A stretch of DNA of 64,000 nt from CAYUZU01 sp964448675 (GTDB lineage Bacteria; Planctomycetota; Phycisphaerae; UBA1845; Fen-1342): positions 62,001 to 126,000 of the forward strand of contig CAYUZU010000003.1 of NCBI GenBank assembly GCA_964448675.1, in the 5' to 3' direction. A program made the translations under genes and the position numbers. Position 1 is the first letter of the stretch. Each line of letters opens with the position of its first letter. The notes beneath the pieces were generated by a model. That model saw only the letters and a program-made list of their open reading frames with translations, did no database searches and was not told the DNA's origin. This document shows positions 9,304-19,363 of the stretch, in pieces.

Positions 9304-9331
9304 TTGTCTGACCGCGGCCAACGCTTAGAAT
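9304..9331 (+). promoter_or_regulatory. candidate promoter close to the amidase start
   Basis: TTGTCT and TAGAAT with 16-base spacing. The -10 box ends 12 bases before the ATG, so a transcript from it would have almost no leader. Confidence 0.4.
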
Positions 9332-9342
9332 GGCGAGCCGAT

Positions 9343-10068
9343 ATGCGTCGGCTTGTTCTTCCAATTCTGGTGCTCGCCGTCCTGATCGGCTGCGTAACGC
9401 CCGGCGGCCCGCAGCTCGGACCGCCCCCTGCGCCGATCCTCAGCACGCGCGCACCCGACCCCGTCGTGCCGATTCCACCGCGACAGCTGTCCCGCAGCAT
9501 CGTCCGACCGCCTTTCGCGCGGCCCATCGTCGGCAAGACGATCGTGATTGACGCCGGCCACGGCGGTCGCGACCCCGGCGCGCTCGGCGTCGGACCATCC
9601 GTCGAGAAGGATGTGAACCTCGCGGTCGCCCGGCTGGTGGCGGCGGCGCTGCGCACCCGCGGCGCAAACGTCATCATGAGCCGCGACACCGATCGCTTCA
9701 TCCCGTTGAACGACCGGGCCGCGCTGGCGGAGCGGTCCCGGGCGGACCTCTTTGTCTCCATCCACGCCGACGCTTCGCGGCGTTCCTCGGTCCGCGGGGC
9801 AACGGTGTACATCGCGCGCGTCGCCTCCAGCGACAGCGAACGGGCCGCCAGTCGCATCGTGAGCGCTTTTGAGGACGCCGGCATCGAATGCCGCGGCGTC
9901 CGCCGCGCCGGCTTCCGGGTGCTGGTGGGACATTCCCGCCCGGCGGTGCTGGTCGAGTGCGGCTTCCTGACCAACCGCGCCGAGGCCGTCCGGCTCGCGA
10001 CCAGCAGCTACCAGCGCCGCCTGGCCGACGCCCTGGTCGAGGCGATCGCCCGCACCTTCAGCAGTTGA
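9343..10068 (+). CDS. N-acetylmuramoyl-L-alanine amidase (Amidase_3), lipoprotein
   Basis: Peptidoglycan hydrolase that cleaves the bond between N-acetylmuramic acid and the stem peptide. The 241-residue precursor has a lipoprotein signal (LAVLIGC, Cys17), a proline-rich linker to about residue 60 and one Amidase_3 domain. Zinc ligands and catalytic residues are all present: His73 in DAGHGG, Glu88 in VEKDVNL, His141 in SIHADA and Glu205 in VECGFLTN. The ATG at 9343 starts directly before the signal; an upstream in-frame ATG would add an implausible basic stretch. The gene is divergent from the nitroreductase. It probably works in the periplasm during cell division or wall turnover. Confidence 0.92.
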   Translation: MRRLVLPILVLAVLIGCVTPGGPQLGPPPAPILSTRAPDPVVPIPPRQLSRSIVRPPFARPIVGKTIVIDAGHGGRDPGALGVGPSVEKDVNLAVARLVAAALRTRGANVIMSRDTDRFIPLNDRAALAERSRADLFVSIHADASRRSSVRGATVYIARVASSDSERAASRIVSAFEDAGIECRGVRRAGFRVLVGHSRPAVLVECGFLTNRAEAVRLATSSYQRRLADALVEAIARTFSS

Positions 10069-10163
10069 GTTGGCGCCGCGGGCGGTTCTCTGCCCGCCCC
10101 TGCAGCCCCAACTTTGCCTTTCCTGCTTGACGTGAACCGCGCCGCTGGGGACTTTGTTGGGCC

Positions 10164-12230
10164 ATGTCAGCAGCTTCTCCCCAGCAGCGTCCGGCCACGC
10201 CCGCAGCCAACCCGCGCTGGGTCTACCTGCCCGCCGCCGCCCTGGCCATCGTCGGGGCCGGTGGCGCCCTGTGGCTCGGCGGCGTCGCCCTGGTGCTGGT
10301 GGTGCTTTATGACGGCGCCCTGGCCGCCAGTGTGGTGGCGGCCGCCGCCGGCTGGGGGGCGTGGCCGACGGTCTGGTTCGGCCTGGGCCGGCGCGAGGCG
10401 CTGCAGCAGGTCTGCGTCGCGGTCGCGCTCGGCCTCGGGTGGCTCGGCGTACTGACCCTCGTGGTCGGCGTGGCAGGCTGGCTCAGCCCCACGCTGGCGT
10501 GGGTTCTCATCGCAGCGGGCTGGGCGATCGGCCTGGCACGAATCATCCTGGCACCGACACCGGAAGCACCTGCCGGCGCCACACGCCCCGCGCTGTGGCG
10601 CACTGCTCTAGTCGCGCTGTTGCTGTTGGCGCTGGCCGTCCCGCTCGTGATCGGGCTGTTCGCGGCGACGATTCCGCCCGGCGTGCTGTGGAACGCGGAA
10701 AACAAGGGCTACGATGCCCTCGAATACCATTTGCAGGGTCCGCGCGAGTATTACGAAGCCGGCCACATCCACTTTCTGCCGCACAACGTGTACACCTCGT
10801 TCCCGCAACAGATGGAGATGCTCTATCTGCTGTTGATGTACATGGCGGACGGGCCGTGGACGGGGGCCGTCGCGGCCCAGCTGCTGCACCTGCTTTGCGG
10901 CGGGTTCGCCGTGCTGGCGCTGGTCGCATGGACCCGACCGGGCTGGGCCCGTGTGGTGGTGGCGCTGGTCGCAGGCTCGGTGCCATGGCTGGCGTACCTC
11001 GGGGCGCTCGCCTACGTCGAGATGGGGATGCTGCTGTTCGCCTCGGTGGCGGCAGGGCTGCTGCTGCGCGACGTCCAGCGACGCCAAGGCGCCGGACAGG
11101 CAACCCCGGTGGCGCCAACACCCTGGCGTGTTCTCTTTCTGGCAGGGATCTGTGCCGGGCTGGCGGGCGGGTGCAAGTACACGGCGCTGGTGCTCATTGT
11201 CGTCGCGCTGCTTGTCGCGTGGCTGGTCGTGATGCGTGGCGGATTCGGGCGGCGGCTGCGCGGTGCTGTCATTTTCGGCTGCGGCGCCGTACTTGCGTTC
11301 AGTCCGTGGCTGATTCGCAACGCGGCGTTCACCGGCAATCCGGTCTATCCGTTTGCGTACTCGTGGTTCGGCGGCAAGGCGTGGGACGCCGAGCTCGACG
11401 CGCGCTGGGAGCGCGGCCACCACCTGCCACCCGCGCAGGCCGACCTCGCCAGCCGGGCGCGCACCGTGTACGACGAGCTGCTCGCGGCGCGCATGTTCGG
11501 CCCGGGCGTGTTCGTGCTGGGGCTGCTCGGCGTGGTGGCAGGTCGACGGCGCGGGGTGCTGCTGCTGCTGATCTGGCTGCTGATGATGGTCAGCGCATGG
11601 GCGGCACTGACACATATGCCGGGGCGCTTCGTCGTGCCGACGGTGATCCCGCTGGCCCTTCTCGCGGGCCTGGCCGTCCCACGGAACTGGGCCTGGCGGC
11701 TGTCCGCCCGAGCCACCGCCGGCGTGACGACGGTCGTGGTGCTCCTTGCGGCCGGCAGCGCCGTGTGGAACGGCGTCACCCTGCGGAGCATCCTGGTCGA
11801 GCACGAAGCATGGTGGGCCGAACATGGCGTGCCGCTGCCGGCGTTCGTCGGCGCGACCGAGGCCCTCGCCGCCGCCCAGCCGATCAACGATCTCGTACCA
11901 CCGACGGCCCACGCGTATCTCGTTGGCGAGGCGCGGGTCTTCTACGTCGCACCCGAGGTGGATTACAGCGTGGTCTTCAGCCGGGACCCGTGGCTGGCAC
12001 ACGCCGCGCAAGCATCGCCCGCCGCGGCGATCGACTGGCTGCGTACCCAAGGCGTGTCGCATGTGGTATTCTCCTGGCGCGAGATTCGGCGGCTGCAAGC
12101 GACGTACGGGTTCCCGGAATTCGTGACCCCCGGCTGGGTGGCGCGGCTGGAGATGGCCGGCCTGCGGCGCAAGACGCCCGACCCCGGCCCGGGGCTGCTG
12201 CCGCCGACCGAGGTGTACGAGGTGCCCTAA
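10164..12230 (+). CDS. polytopic membrane protein, GT-C glycosyltransferase-like
   Basis: A 688-residue protein with about twelve hydrophobic segments and a C-terminal soluble part from about residue 540. The loop ENKGYDALEYHLQGPREYY near residue 180 is acidic and lies between the first hydrophobic segments, as in dolichyl- or undecaprenyl-phosphate-sugar-dependent (ArnT/PMT-like) transferases, where such a loop carries the catalytic acid. The assignment rests on topology and this loop, not on a diagnostic motif, so the donor and acceptor are unknown. It is followed by a flippase-like membrane protein and a second polytopic protein, suggesting envelope glycan or glycolipid synthesis. Confidence 0.7.
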   Translation: MSAASPQQRPATPAANPRWVYLPAAALAIVGAGGALWLGGVALVLVVLYDGALAASVVAAAAGWGAWPTVWFGLGRREALQQVCVAVALGLGWLGVLTLVVGVAGWLSPTLAWVLIAAGWAIGLARIILAPTPEAPAGATRPALWRTALVALLLLALAVPLVIGLFAATIPPGVLWNAENKGYDALEYHLQGPREYYEAGHIHFLPHNVYTSFPQQMEMLYLLLMYMADGPWTGAVAAQLLHLLCGGFAVLALVAWTRPGWARVVVALVAGSVPWLAYLGALAYVEMGMLLFASVAAGLLLRDVQRRQGAGQATPVAPTPWRVLFLAGICAGLAGGCKYTALVLIVVALLVAWLVVMRGGFGRRLRGAVIFGCGAVLAFSPWLIRNAAFTGNPVYPFAYSWFGGKAWDAELDARWERGHHLPPAQADLASRARTVYDELLAARMFGPGVFVLGLLGVVAGRRRGVLLLLIWLLMMVSAWAALTHMPGRFVVPTVIPLALLAGLAVPRNWAWRLSARATAGVTTVVVLLAAGSAVWNGVTLRSILVEHEAWWAEHGVPLPAFVGATEALAAAQPINDLVPPTAHAYLVGEARVFYVAPEVDYSVVFSRDPWLAHAAQASPAAAIDWLRTQGVSHVVFSWREIRRLQATYGFPEFVTPGWVARLEMAGLRRKTPDPGPGLLPPTEVYEVP

Positions 12231-12296
12231 CGCACCGTAGTGCTCGAAGCGTATCCCGAGCCGACCGACACGCGAGACGTGTAAACAAGAGTGGTG

Positions 12297-13547
12297 ATGC
12301 CGGATAAACCCGAGAAGAAGTCCCGCTTTCGTTGGCTGTTCCTGGTCCTGCGCTGGGGTCTGTGCGCGGCGGCCGTTGTCTTCCTGGCGTACACCGTCAA
12401 GTGGCACGACCGGGTCGAGCTGCAGGACGGCACCAAGGTTCGTCTGCTCGAGCAGCGCGACGATGGCTTCCTCGTCGTGCAGGATGGCGAAGAGACCCTG
12501 ATTTCCCCCGACGAGGTGAACTACCAGCAGGTGGACGGCCGCGACATCCCGGTCATTCTCCTCGGTGTCCGCTCGGTCGTCCTCAAGTTGAACAAGCCGC
12601 TGGCGCTGCTGGCGTTGCTCATGTTCGCACCGGTGTGGTTCCTGCAGTCCTATCGGCTGGTGCTGATGGTCGCGATCCAGGGGCTGCGGCTGGCGTACTG
12701 GAATGCGCTCAAGCTGACTTTTGCCGGCAACTTCTTCAATTTCGCCCTGCCCGGCACCACCGGCGGCGACCTGGTCAAGGCCTACTACATCAGCTACTAC
12801 ACCCACGACAAGACCGAGGTGGTCACGACGATCTTTCTCGACCGCGCCATCGGTCTGCTCAGTGTCGTCTTGCTGGCCACCGGCCCGCTGCTGCTCTACT
12901 GGGACCCCGAGAAGTTCGGCTACCTGGCCGTCGCGCTGACCATCATCTTCGCATGCCTCGCCGCGGGCGGCGTCGTGATCTTCAGCGGCCGCATCCGCAA
13001 GGCCCTGCGCCTGTCCGAGCTGGTCGGCAAGCTCCCCATGGGCCAGCAACTGCTGCGCATCGGCCGGGCGACCGTCGCCCTGCGGCACCATCCGTGGCAC
13101 GTGGCCGGCGCCCTCACGCTGTCCCTGGTACTGCAGGCCGTCGTCGTCCTCAGTGCATTCGTGCTTGCCCGCGCGCTGCACATGCACGGTGACCTGCTCA
13201 CCTACTTCGTCTATGTCGCGATCGGCTTCCTCATCGCGGCGATTCCGAGCTCGCCGCAGGCCATCGGCGTGATGGAGGCGGCTTACGTCCACTTCTTCAC
13301 GCAGAGCGGGCTCAACACCGCATCGCAGGCGGTGGCCCTGGCGCTCGGCGTGCGACTGGTGCAGCTCGTGTGGGCCCTGCCCGGCGTGCTCGTGCCGATC
13401 TTTGGCGCCCACCTGCCCAGCAAGGCTGAACTGGCCGCGCTCGAGCAACAGGCCAGCGAGCAACAGGCCGCCAAGGCGAAGACAGCCCCCGACAGCCCCG
13501 ATGTGCCGGCCGACGGCGAGACAGCCCCCGCCGCCAGCGGACAATGA
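12297..13547 (+). CDS. lysylphosphatidylglycerol synthase TM-region family (flippase-like) protein with periplasmic insertion
   Basis: A 416-residue integral membrane protein of the UPF0104 / LPG-synthase transmembrane family. The core carries GNFFNFALPGTTGGDLVKAYY and a later AIPSSPQAIGVMEAAYV, both hallmark stretches. Between the first hydrophobic segment (about 11-33) and the second (about 96-115) sits a non-membrane insert of about 60 residues beginning RVELQDGTKV, resembling the DG beta modules in the two DUF3857 proteins of this window. The Ala/Pro/Gln-rich tail after residue 385 is probably disordered. GTG codons occur at 12291 and 12294; the ATG at 12297 is preferred. Its stop overlaps the next gene (ATGA). 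A lipid-linked substrate is likely but unproven. Confidence 0.82.
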   Translation: MPDKPEKKSRFRWLFLVLRWGLCAAAVVFLAYTVKWHDRVELQDGTKVRLLEQRDDGFLVVQDGEETLISPDEVNYQQVDGRDIPVILLGVRSVVLKLNKPLALLALLMFAPVWFLQSYRLVLMVAIQGLRLAYWNALKLTFAGNFFNFALPGTTGGDLVKAYYISYYTHDKTEVVTTIFLDRAIGLLSVVLLATGPLLLYWDPEKFGYLAVALTIIFACLAAGGVVIFSGRIRKALRLSELVGKLPMGQQLLRIGRATVALRHHPWHVAGALTLSLVLQAVVVLSAFVLARALHMHGDLLTYFVYVAIGFLIAAIPSSPQAIGVMEAAYVHFFTQSGLNTASQAVALALGVRLVQLVWALPGVLVPIFGAHLPSKAELAALEQQASEQQAAKAKTAPDSPDVPADGETAPAASGQ

Positions 13548-15316
13548 CCACCCCGGCGCCGCGTAACGCTGCCGTTCCACCATGCCTGCGTCGCCTGCTG
13601 GGCGTTGCAGCGCTGGCAGGGATCATCTTCGCGGTACACGGCCAGGCGTTGCAGCTTGGCTGGTTCATGGATGATTACGCCCATATGCGCCAATTGCGCA
13701 ACTGTGGCTGGTCACTCGCGGAACTGGCCGACGCTTGTCGACTCGAACTCGTCGGCGGCACGATCGAGCTCTGGTGGCTGCCGGATGTCACGCTGCGGTT
13801 TTTTCGACCCCTCGCGTTCGGCCTGATGAAGGCCAGCTACACGTTGCTCGACTGGAACGCCGGCGCGATGCACGCCGTTTCGTTGCTCTGGCATCTAGCG
13901 GTATGCGTGCTGCTGTTTGTGCTGCTGCGCTGTTGTGGTGCGTCGAGTTGGCTGGCATGGGGTGTGGCGGTGCTGTTCGCCATTCACCCGGGCCACGTCG
14001 CGACAGTGCAGTGGATTGCGTGCCAGTCCGAGCTCATGGTTACGACGTTTCTGCTGGGGGCGACGTTGTGCTTCGGGCGTTTCCGCGGCTGGCCGGGCTT
14101 TGCGCCCGTTGGCCGCGAAGCCGCACACGGCGGCGTCTGGGGCATTGGCGCGATCGTCCTGTTTGTCCTTGCCCTGGGCTGTCGCGAGAACGCGATCATG
14201 TTTCCGCTGGTGATGGCGACGGTCGAGCCGATCGTGTGGCGCAGACGCGATCGCCGCGTGTTGCTGGTGTACGGGATGCTCGGCGCGCTGATCATCGCCT
14301 ACCTGTTGCTGCGCACACAGGTGCTGGGCGGGTCGGCGGTGCCGCCGCGCCCCTACGTCGTCCCCCCCGCCGATCCCGACTTCTTCCGCTACGTCATCGA
14401 CAAGGCGCTGTATTATCTGCTCGGCGAGTTTCTGCTGTACCCGTGCGTACCCATCGGCGGCTTGCCCTACTTCCACGAGCACCCGTGGCTGTTCTACGTG
14501 CCCGGGGTGGCGGTGGTGCTGGTGCTGCTGGCGGTCAGTGCGTGTTTCTGGCGGCGGCGACCGGGATTGCTCGGGCCGGCGTGGCTGCTCGGTTTCGTCG
14601 CGCCGGTGCTCCCGGTGTTTGCCTCGCCGCATCACCTGTACCTGCCCGGTGTCGGGTGGGCGGTCGTGTTGATGCTTTTGCTGCGTTGGCTGGCGGCGGG
14701 GCCGGCGCAGTGGTCGCTGTTCTGGCGGCGTGTGCGGCGGTTTGCCACTGCGGGTGTTACGGCGTTGGCCATGCTGTTCTTCGCGTGGATCTCGACCTGG
14801 GTGGCGCTGCCGCTGCGCAATGCGCACCAGGTCGAGGACTGCCTCGTCGCAGAGATGATTGCCGCTCCGTCGGGCCTCGAAGACGGCGACACACTCTATG
14901 TCGCAAACCTGCCGATGATCGGCCATTACGCGCGGCTGGCGATCGAGCAGCGCACCGGCCTGCGGAACCTGCGCGTCGTGCCGCTCACCTGGGCGCCGCG
15001 CATTCTCGGCATGGCGACGCCTGCCGAACTGCGCTGGATCGACGAGCACACGATCGAAATGCATGTGGCGGGTGATCGCTACTTTGCCGGGCCCATGGCA
15101 CGGCTGATCGAGGAAGCCACCGGCGGCCCGATCCCGGACCGCGTGGACGCGCCGCCGCCGTACGGCTTTGTCGTGACTGTGCTGGAACGCGACGCGGCGG
15201 GGATTTCGTCACTACGCTTCGAATTCGATCGCCCGCTGGGCGCGGATGACATACACTTGTTCTGGGGCTCGCGCGCCCGGTGGGCGTACGAGGTCCGCCC
15301 TGACGATCACCGCTGA
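13544..15316 (+). CDS. polytopic membrane protein, possible GT-C transferase
   Basis: A 590-residue protein with a first hydrophobic segment at about 19-36, then the loop LQLGWFMDDYAHMRQL whose DD pair resembles the catalytic acid position in GT-C enzymes and TMTC-like proteins, and about nine further hydrophobic segments to about residue 420. The C-terminal 170 residues are soluble. The family cannot be fixed further. The ATG overlaps the stop of the flippase-like gene, so translation is coupled. With the gene at 10164 it forms a GT-C / flippase-like / GT-C trio. Confidence 0.65.
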   Translation: MTTPAPRNAAVPPCLRRLLGVAALAGIIFAVHGQALQLGWFMDDYAHMRQLRNCGWSLAELADACRLELVGGTIELWWLPDVTLRFFRPLAFGLMKASYTLLDWNAGAMHAVSLLWHLAVCVLLFVLLRCCGASSWLAWGVAVLFAIHPGHVATVQWIACQSELMVTTFLLGATLCFGRFRGWPGFAPVGREAAHGGVWGIGAIVLFVLALGCRENAIMFPLVMATVEPIVWRRRDRRVLLVYGMLGALIIAYLLLRTQVLGGSAVPPRPYVVPPADPDFFRYVIDKALYYLLGEFLLYPCVPIGGLPYFHEHPWLFYVPGVAVVLVLLAVSACFWRRRPGLLGPAWLLGFVAPVLPVFASPHHLYLPGVGWAVVLMLLLRWLAAGPAQWSLFWRRVRRFATAGVTALAMLFFAWISTWVALPLRNAHQVEDCLVAEMIAAPSGLEDGDTLYVANLPMIGHYARLAIEQRTGLRNLRVVPLTWAPRILGMATPAELRWIDEHTIEMHVAGDRYFAGPMARLIEEATGGPIPDRVDAPPPYGFVVTVLERDAAGISSLRFEFDRPLGADDIHLFWGSRARWAYEVRPDDHR

Positions 15317-15335
15317 GCCCTGACCCGAGGTGGCC

Positions 15336-16532
15336 ATGGATGTAAACGAACGACTACCGGCGCTGAGACCCCTCGACGTAATGCACGTCGAAGGCGACGA
15401 CGGCGAAGCGCAATTCGTCCTGCGCGACCGCATGGGCATAGCCCCGCAGGCCCTGGCGGTATCGGTGCCGGGCTACTTCGTCATGGCGCATCTTGATGGC
15501 CAGCACACCTGCGCCGACGTGCAGGCTGCGTTCGCCGAGCAGCTCGGCATGCAACTCCCCACCGAGCAGGTCGTCAACATGATCGAAACGCTGGATGCCG
15601 CCTGTTTACTACAGAACGAGCGGTTTGAAGAGGCCTACGCCAAGGTGCGCGATGCCTACTTGGCGGCGCCGGCCCGCGACAACCGCGAGCGCTATCCCGA
15701 CGCCGACACGTTGCGCAGCGAGTTGCAGCAAATCGTGGAGGCCGGCACGCCCGCGCGTGTGCGGCGCGTCTCCGGCATCATCGCCCCGCACCTGGACTAC
15801 GCCCGCGGCGCGCCCTGCTACGCCGACGCGTACGCAACGCTGGCTCGTTTCGGCCCGGCGGACCGCTACGTCATTCTCGGGACCAACCACGGCGGCCGGG
15901 CGACCGGCACGGTCAGCACGCGCAAGGACTTTCAGACCCCGCTGGGTGTGGCCCCGGTCGATCGCGACCTGATCGCAACGCTCGAGCAGCACCTGGGCGA
16001 GCCGCTGTGCACGTACGAGCTCGATCACCAGTTCGAGCATTCGATCGAGTTGCAGGTGCACTTCGTCCAACTGATCAACGACGGGCAGCCATTCGAGATC
16101 CTGCCGTTGCTCTGCCAGGAGCCGCAGGGAGAGAGTGCGCCCGCTGGGGGCGGCCCGGACATCGAGAGAGTCGGGGATGCGCTGGCCGCGCTGCTGGCTG
16201 ATGACGACCGCCGCACGGTGATCATCGCCGGCGCCGACCTGAGCCACATCGGCCAGCACTTCGGCGACGAGGAACCGGCGACGCCGGAGCTGTTGGAGGA
16301 GGTCGGCAAGCTGGACCAGCAGTTGCTGTCGCTGGTGGCATCGCATCGCGAGGAGCACTTCGCGAGCATGGTGCAGGCGTGTGAGAACCCGACGCGGATT
16401 TGCAGTGTGGGCTGTATCTACGGTTTACTGCGGGCGCTGCCGACGCGCAAGTGCCGCATCCTGCGTTACCACCAGGCGACCGACTACGAGAACGACGTGC
16501 ACGTGACGTGTGCGGCGGGGGTGGTGAACTGA
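15336..16532 (+). CDS. MEMO-family (AmmeMemoRadiSam system protein B) with PqqD-like N-terminal domain
   Basis: A 398-residue protein. From about residue 140 it is a MEMO domain with the conserved histidines in IIAPHLDYARGA (His152) and LGTNHGG (His185), the FEHSIELQVHFVQL helix, DLSHIGQHFG, and CSVGCIYGLL near the end. MEMO proteins have a metal-binding, dioxygenase-like fold of unsettled function. The first 110 residues are an added domain (DGQHTCADVQAAFAEQLG, then VVNMIETLDAACLLQ) that looks like the PqqD/winged-helix peptide-binding fold. GAGG five bases before the ATG at 15336 supports that start over the GTG at 15330. Neither the AMMECR1 nor the radical SAM partner is nearby. Confidence 0.85.
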   Translation: MDVNERLPALRPLDVMHVEGDDGEAQFVLRDRMGIAPQALAVSVPGYFVMAHLDGQHTCADVQAAFAEQLGMQLPTEQVVNMIETLDAACLLQNERFEEAYAKVRDAYLAAPARDNRERYPDADTLRSELQQIVEAGTPARVRRVSGIIAPHLDYARGAPCYADAYATLARFGPADRYVILGTNHGGRATGTVSTRKDFQTPLGVAPVDRDLIATLEQHLGEPLCTYELDHQFEHSIELQVHFVQLINDGQPFEILPLLCQEPQGESAPAGGGPDIERVGDALAALLADDDRRTVIIAGADLSHIGQHFGDEEPATPELLEEVGKLDQQLLSLVASHREEHFASMVQACENPTRICSVGCIYGLLRALPTRKCRILRYHQATDYENDVHVTCAAGVVN

Positions 16533-16796
16533 CGCCGCATGCGGTCGGACATTGCTCTGAATTGTCCGAGAGACCGACCCCCGCGCGGGGCGGTTCGGCG
16601 GTTCGGCCGGATCACGGCGGCGGCCCTGCTGCCGTTAGGACCCGTACGGCCGGTCCGGGTGCCAAGGGCCGAGAAAGAAAGGGGTTACGGCGCCGGGGCG
16701 GATTCCGGGGTGATTCATGTTGGGGGGCTTGCAGGATCGAGCCGAAGGGGATAAAAAGAAACATTGCCCCGCGTTCGCAGGCGGAGGCGACAACGT

Positions 16797-16868
16797 GCGG
16801 GTGTAGCTCAGTGGTAGAGCGTCACGTTGCCAACGTGAATGTCGTGGGTTCGAATCCCATCACCCGCT
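16797..16868 (+). tRNA. tRNA-Gly (anticodon GCC)
   Basis: A complete cloverleaf: acceptor GCGGGTG with CACCCGC, D-stem GCTC/GAGC, anticodon stem TCACG/CGTGA around the loop TTGCCAA (anticodon GCC), a five-base variable loop, and a T-arm with TTCGAAT. CCA is not encoded. A weak promoter candidate (TTGCAG, 15 bases, GATAAA) lies at 16729-16755. Confidence 0.95.
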
Positions 16869-16874
16869 TCCGGC

Positions 16875-16907
16875 AGGGTCCTCGCTACGGCGTGGGCCCT
16901 TCTGTTT
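16875..16907 (+). terminator. intrinsic terminator of tRNA-Gly
   Basis: AGGGTCC pairs with GGGCCCT (seven pairs, one G-U) around a twelve-base loop and is followed by TCTGTTT, a few bases after the tRNA. Confidence 0.6.
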
Positions 16908-16927
16908 GCGCATGCGTTCGCGACGCA

Positions 16928-16944
16928 ATAGGATTCGAACCCAC
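16928..16944 (-). repeat. inverted copy of the tRNA-Gly T-arm
   Basis: The reverse strand reads GTGGGTTCGAATCCTAT, matching the T-arm of the adjacent tRNA-Gly (16844-16860) at 16 of 17 positions. No acceptor, D or anticodon arm accompanies it, so it is a fragment and not a second tRNA. Confidence 0.65.
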
Positions 16945-16994
16945 CTGGCGCGCAGCGGCAGACGTGGGGCTCGTCGGCGCAGGCGCGGCCGTCC

Positions 16995-17432
16995 CTACTC
17001 CCCAATATCCTCGTTCCAGAGCGCGGGGTTGGCCGCGATGAAGTCGTTCATCAGGTCGATGCAGCGCTGGTCGCCGCGGATGTCGAGTTGGACGCCGCGA
17101 GATTGCAGCAGCGCCTCGCCGCCGGTGAACGTGCGGTTCTCGCCAATCACCACGCGCGGAATGCCGTACAGCAGCACGGCCCCCGTGCACATGTCGCACG
17201 GCGACAGCGTCGTATACAGCGTCGCCCGGCGATAGTCCGCGGCCTTGAGCCGGCCGGCATTCTCCAGGCAGTCCATCTCGGCGTGGCGGATGACACTGCC
17301 CTGCTGAACGCGCTGGTTGTGGCCGCGGCCGACGATCTGATCGTCAATCACCAGCACCGAACCGATGGGGATGCCCCCTTCGTCGAGCCCGCGCCGGGCT
17401 TCCGCGATCGCGACATCAAGCGGGTCGGTCAC
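16995..17432 (-). CDS. cytosine deaminase, yeast Fcy1-like
   Basis: A 145-residue zinc-dependent deaminase of the CDA fold. The zinc site is complete: His50-Ala-Glu52 and Cys79/Cys82 in SPCDMC. Its context closely resembles yeast cytosine deaminase (TLYTTLSPCDMCTG, YGIPRVVIGEN, a C-terminal EDIGE), rather than bacterial CodA, which is an unrelated amidohydrolase, or TadA. Predicted role: cytosine to uracil in pyrimidine salvage. A GTG start at 17432 with GAGAGGAG upstream is preferred over the long frame beyond it. It is convergent with the tRNA-Gly gene. Inferred from sequence resemblance only. Confidence 0.85.
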   Translation of the reverse strand: MTDPLDVAIAEARRGLDEGGIPIGSVLVIDDQIVGRGHNQRVQQGSVIRHAEMDCLENAGRLKAADYRRATLYTTLSPCDMCTGAVLLYGIPRVVIGENRTFTGGEALLQSRGVQLDIRGDQRCIDLMNDFIAANPALWNEDIGE

Positions 17433-17619
17433 TGAGAAACTCCTCTCATCTGTTCCTGCATCCACGCCGCAGGCGGCGAGCGCACGCCGTGCGGCCGGCC
17501 GTCGCCGGGCCTGTGGAGACACTATCGGCGGGGGTGAACGCGGGCTACAGCTTGTTGGCGGCCGCAGCCCGCGCCCCCGCGGATCGACGCGACGAGGCGC
17601 GGTCAGGAACCGGCGTGGC

Positions 17620-19227
<1,608 letters not shown>

Positions 19228-19363
19228 GGAAACTCCTTGTTCGCGCACAGCGCAGCAGTGATGTGAGTCCGCCCCGCGGTGGGGACCTGATCGGTGGAGA
19301 ACATAGCCGCAGACGGGAGTTGCGGCAAGCACCCGAAAGGCGCAATCGGGACGGGCAGTCTGA

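Noticed and set aside
10608..13583. 991-codon open frame on the reverse strand
   Set aside because: It is antisense to two clearly coding membrane-protein genes; its residues are Arg/Gln/His-rich without a fold, as expected from GC-rich third positions.
16808..17005. Reverse-strand frame across the tRNA-Gly region
   Set aside because: It is the usual spurious peptide read from the antisense of a tRNA (DGIRTHDIH-type), not a gene.
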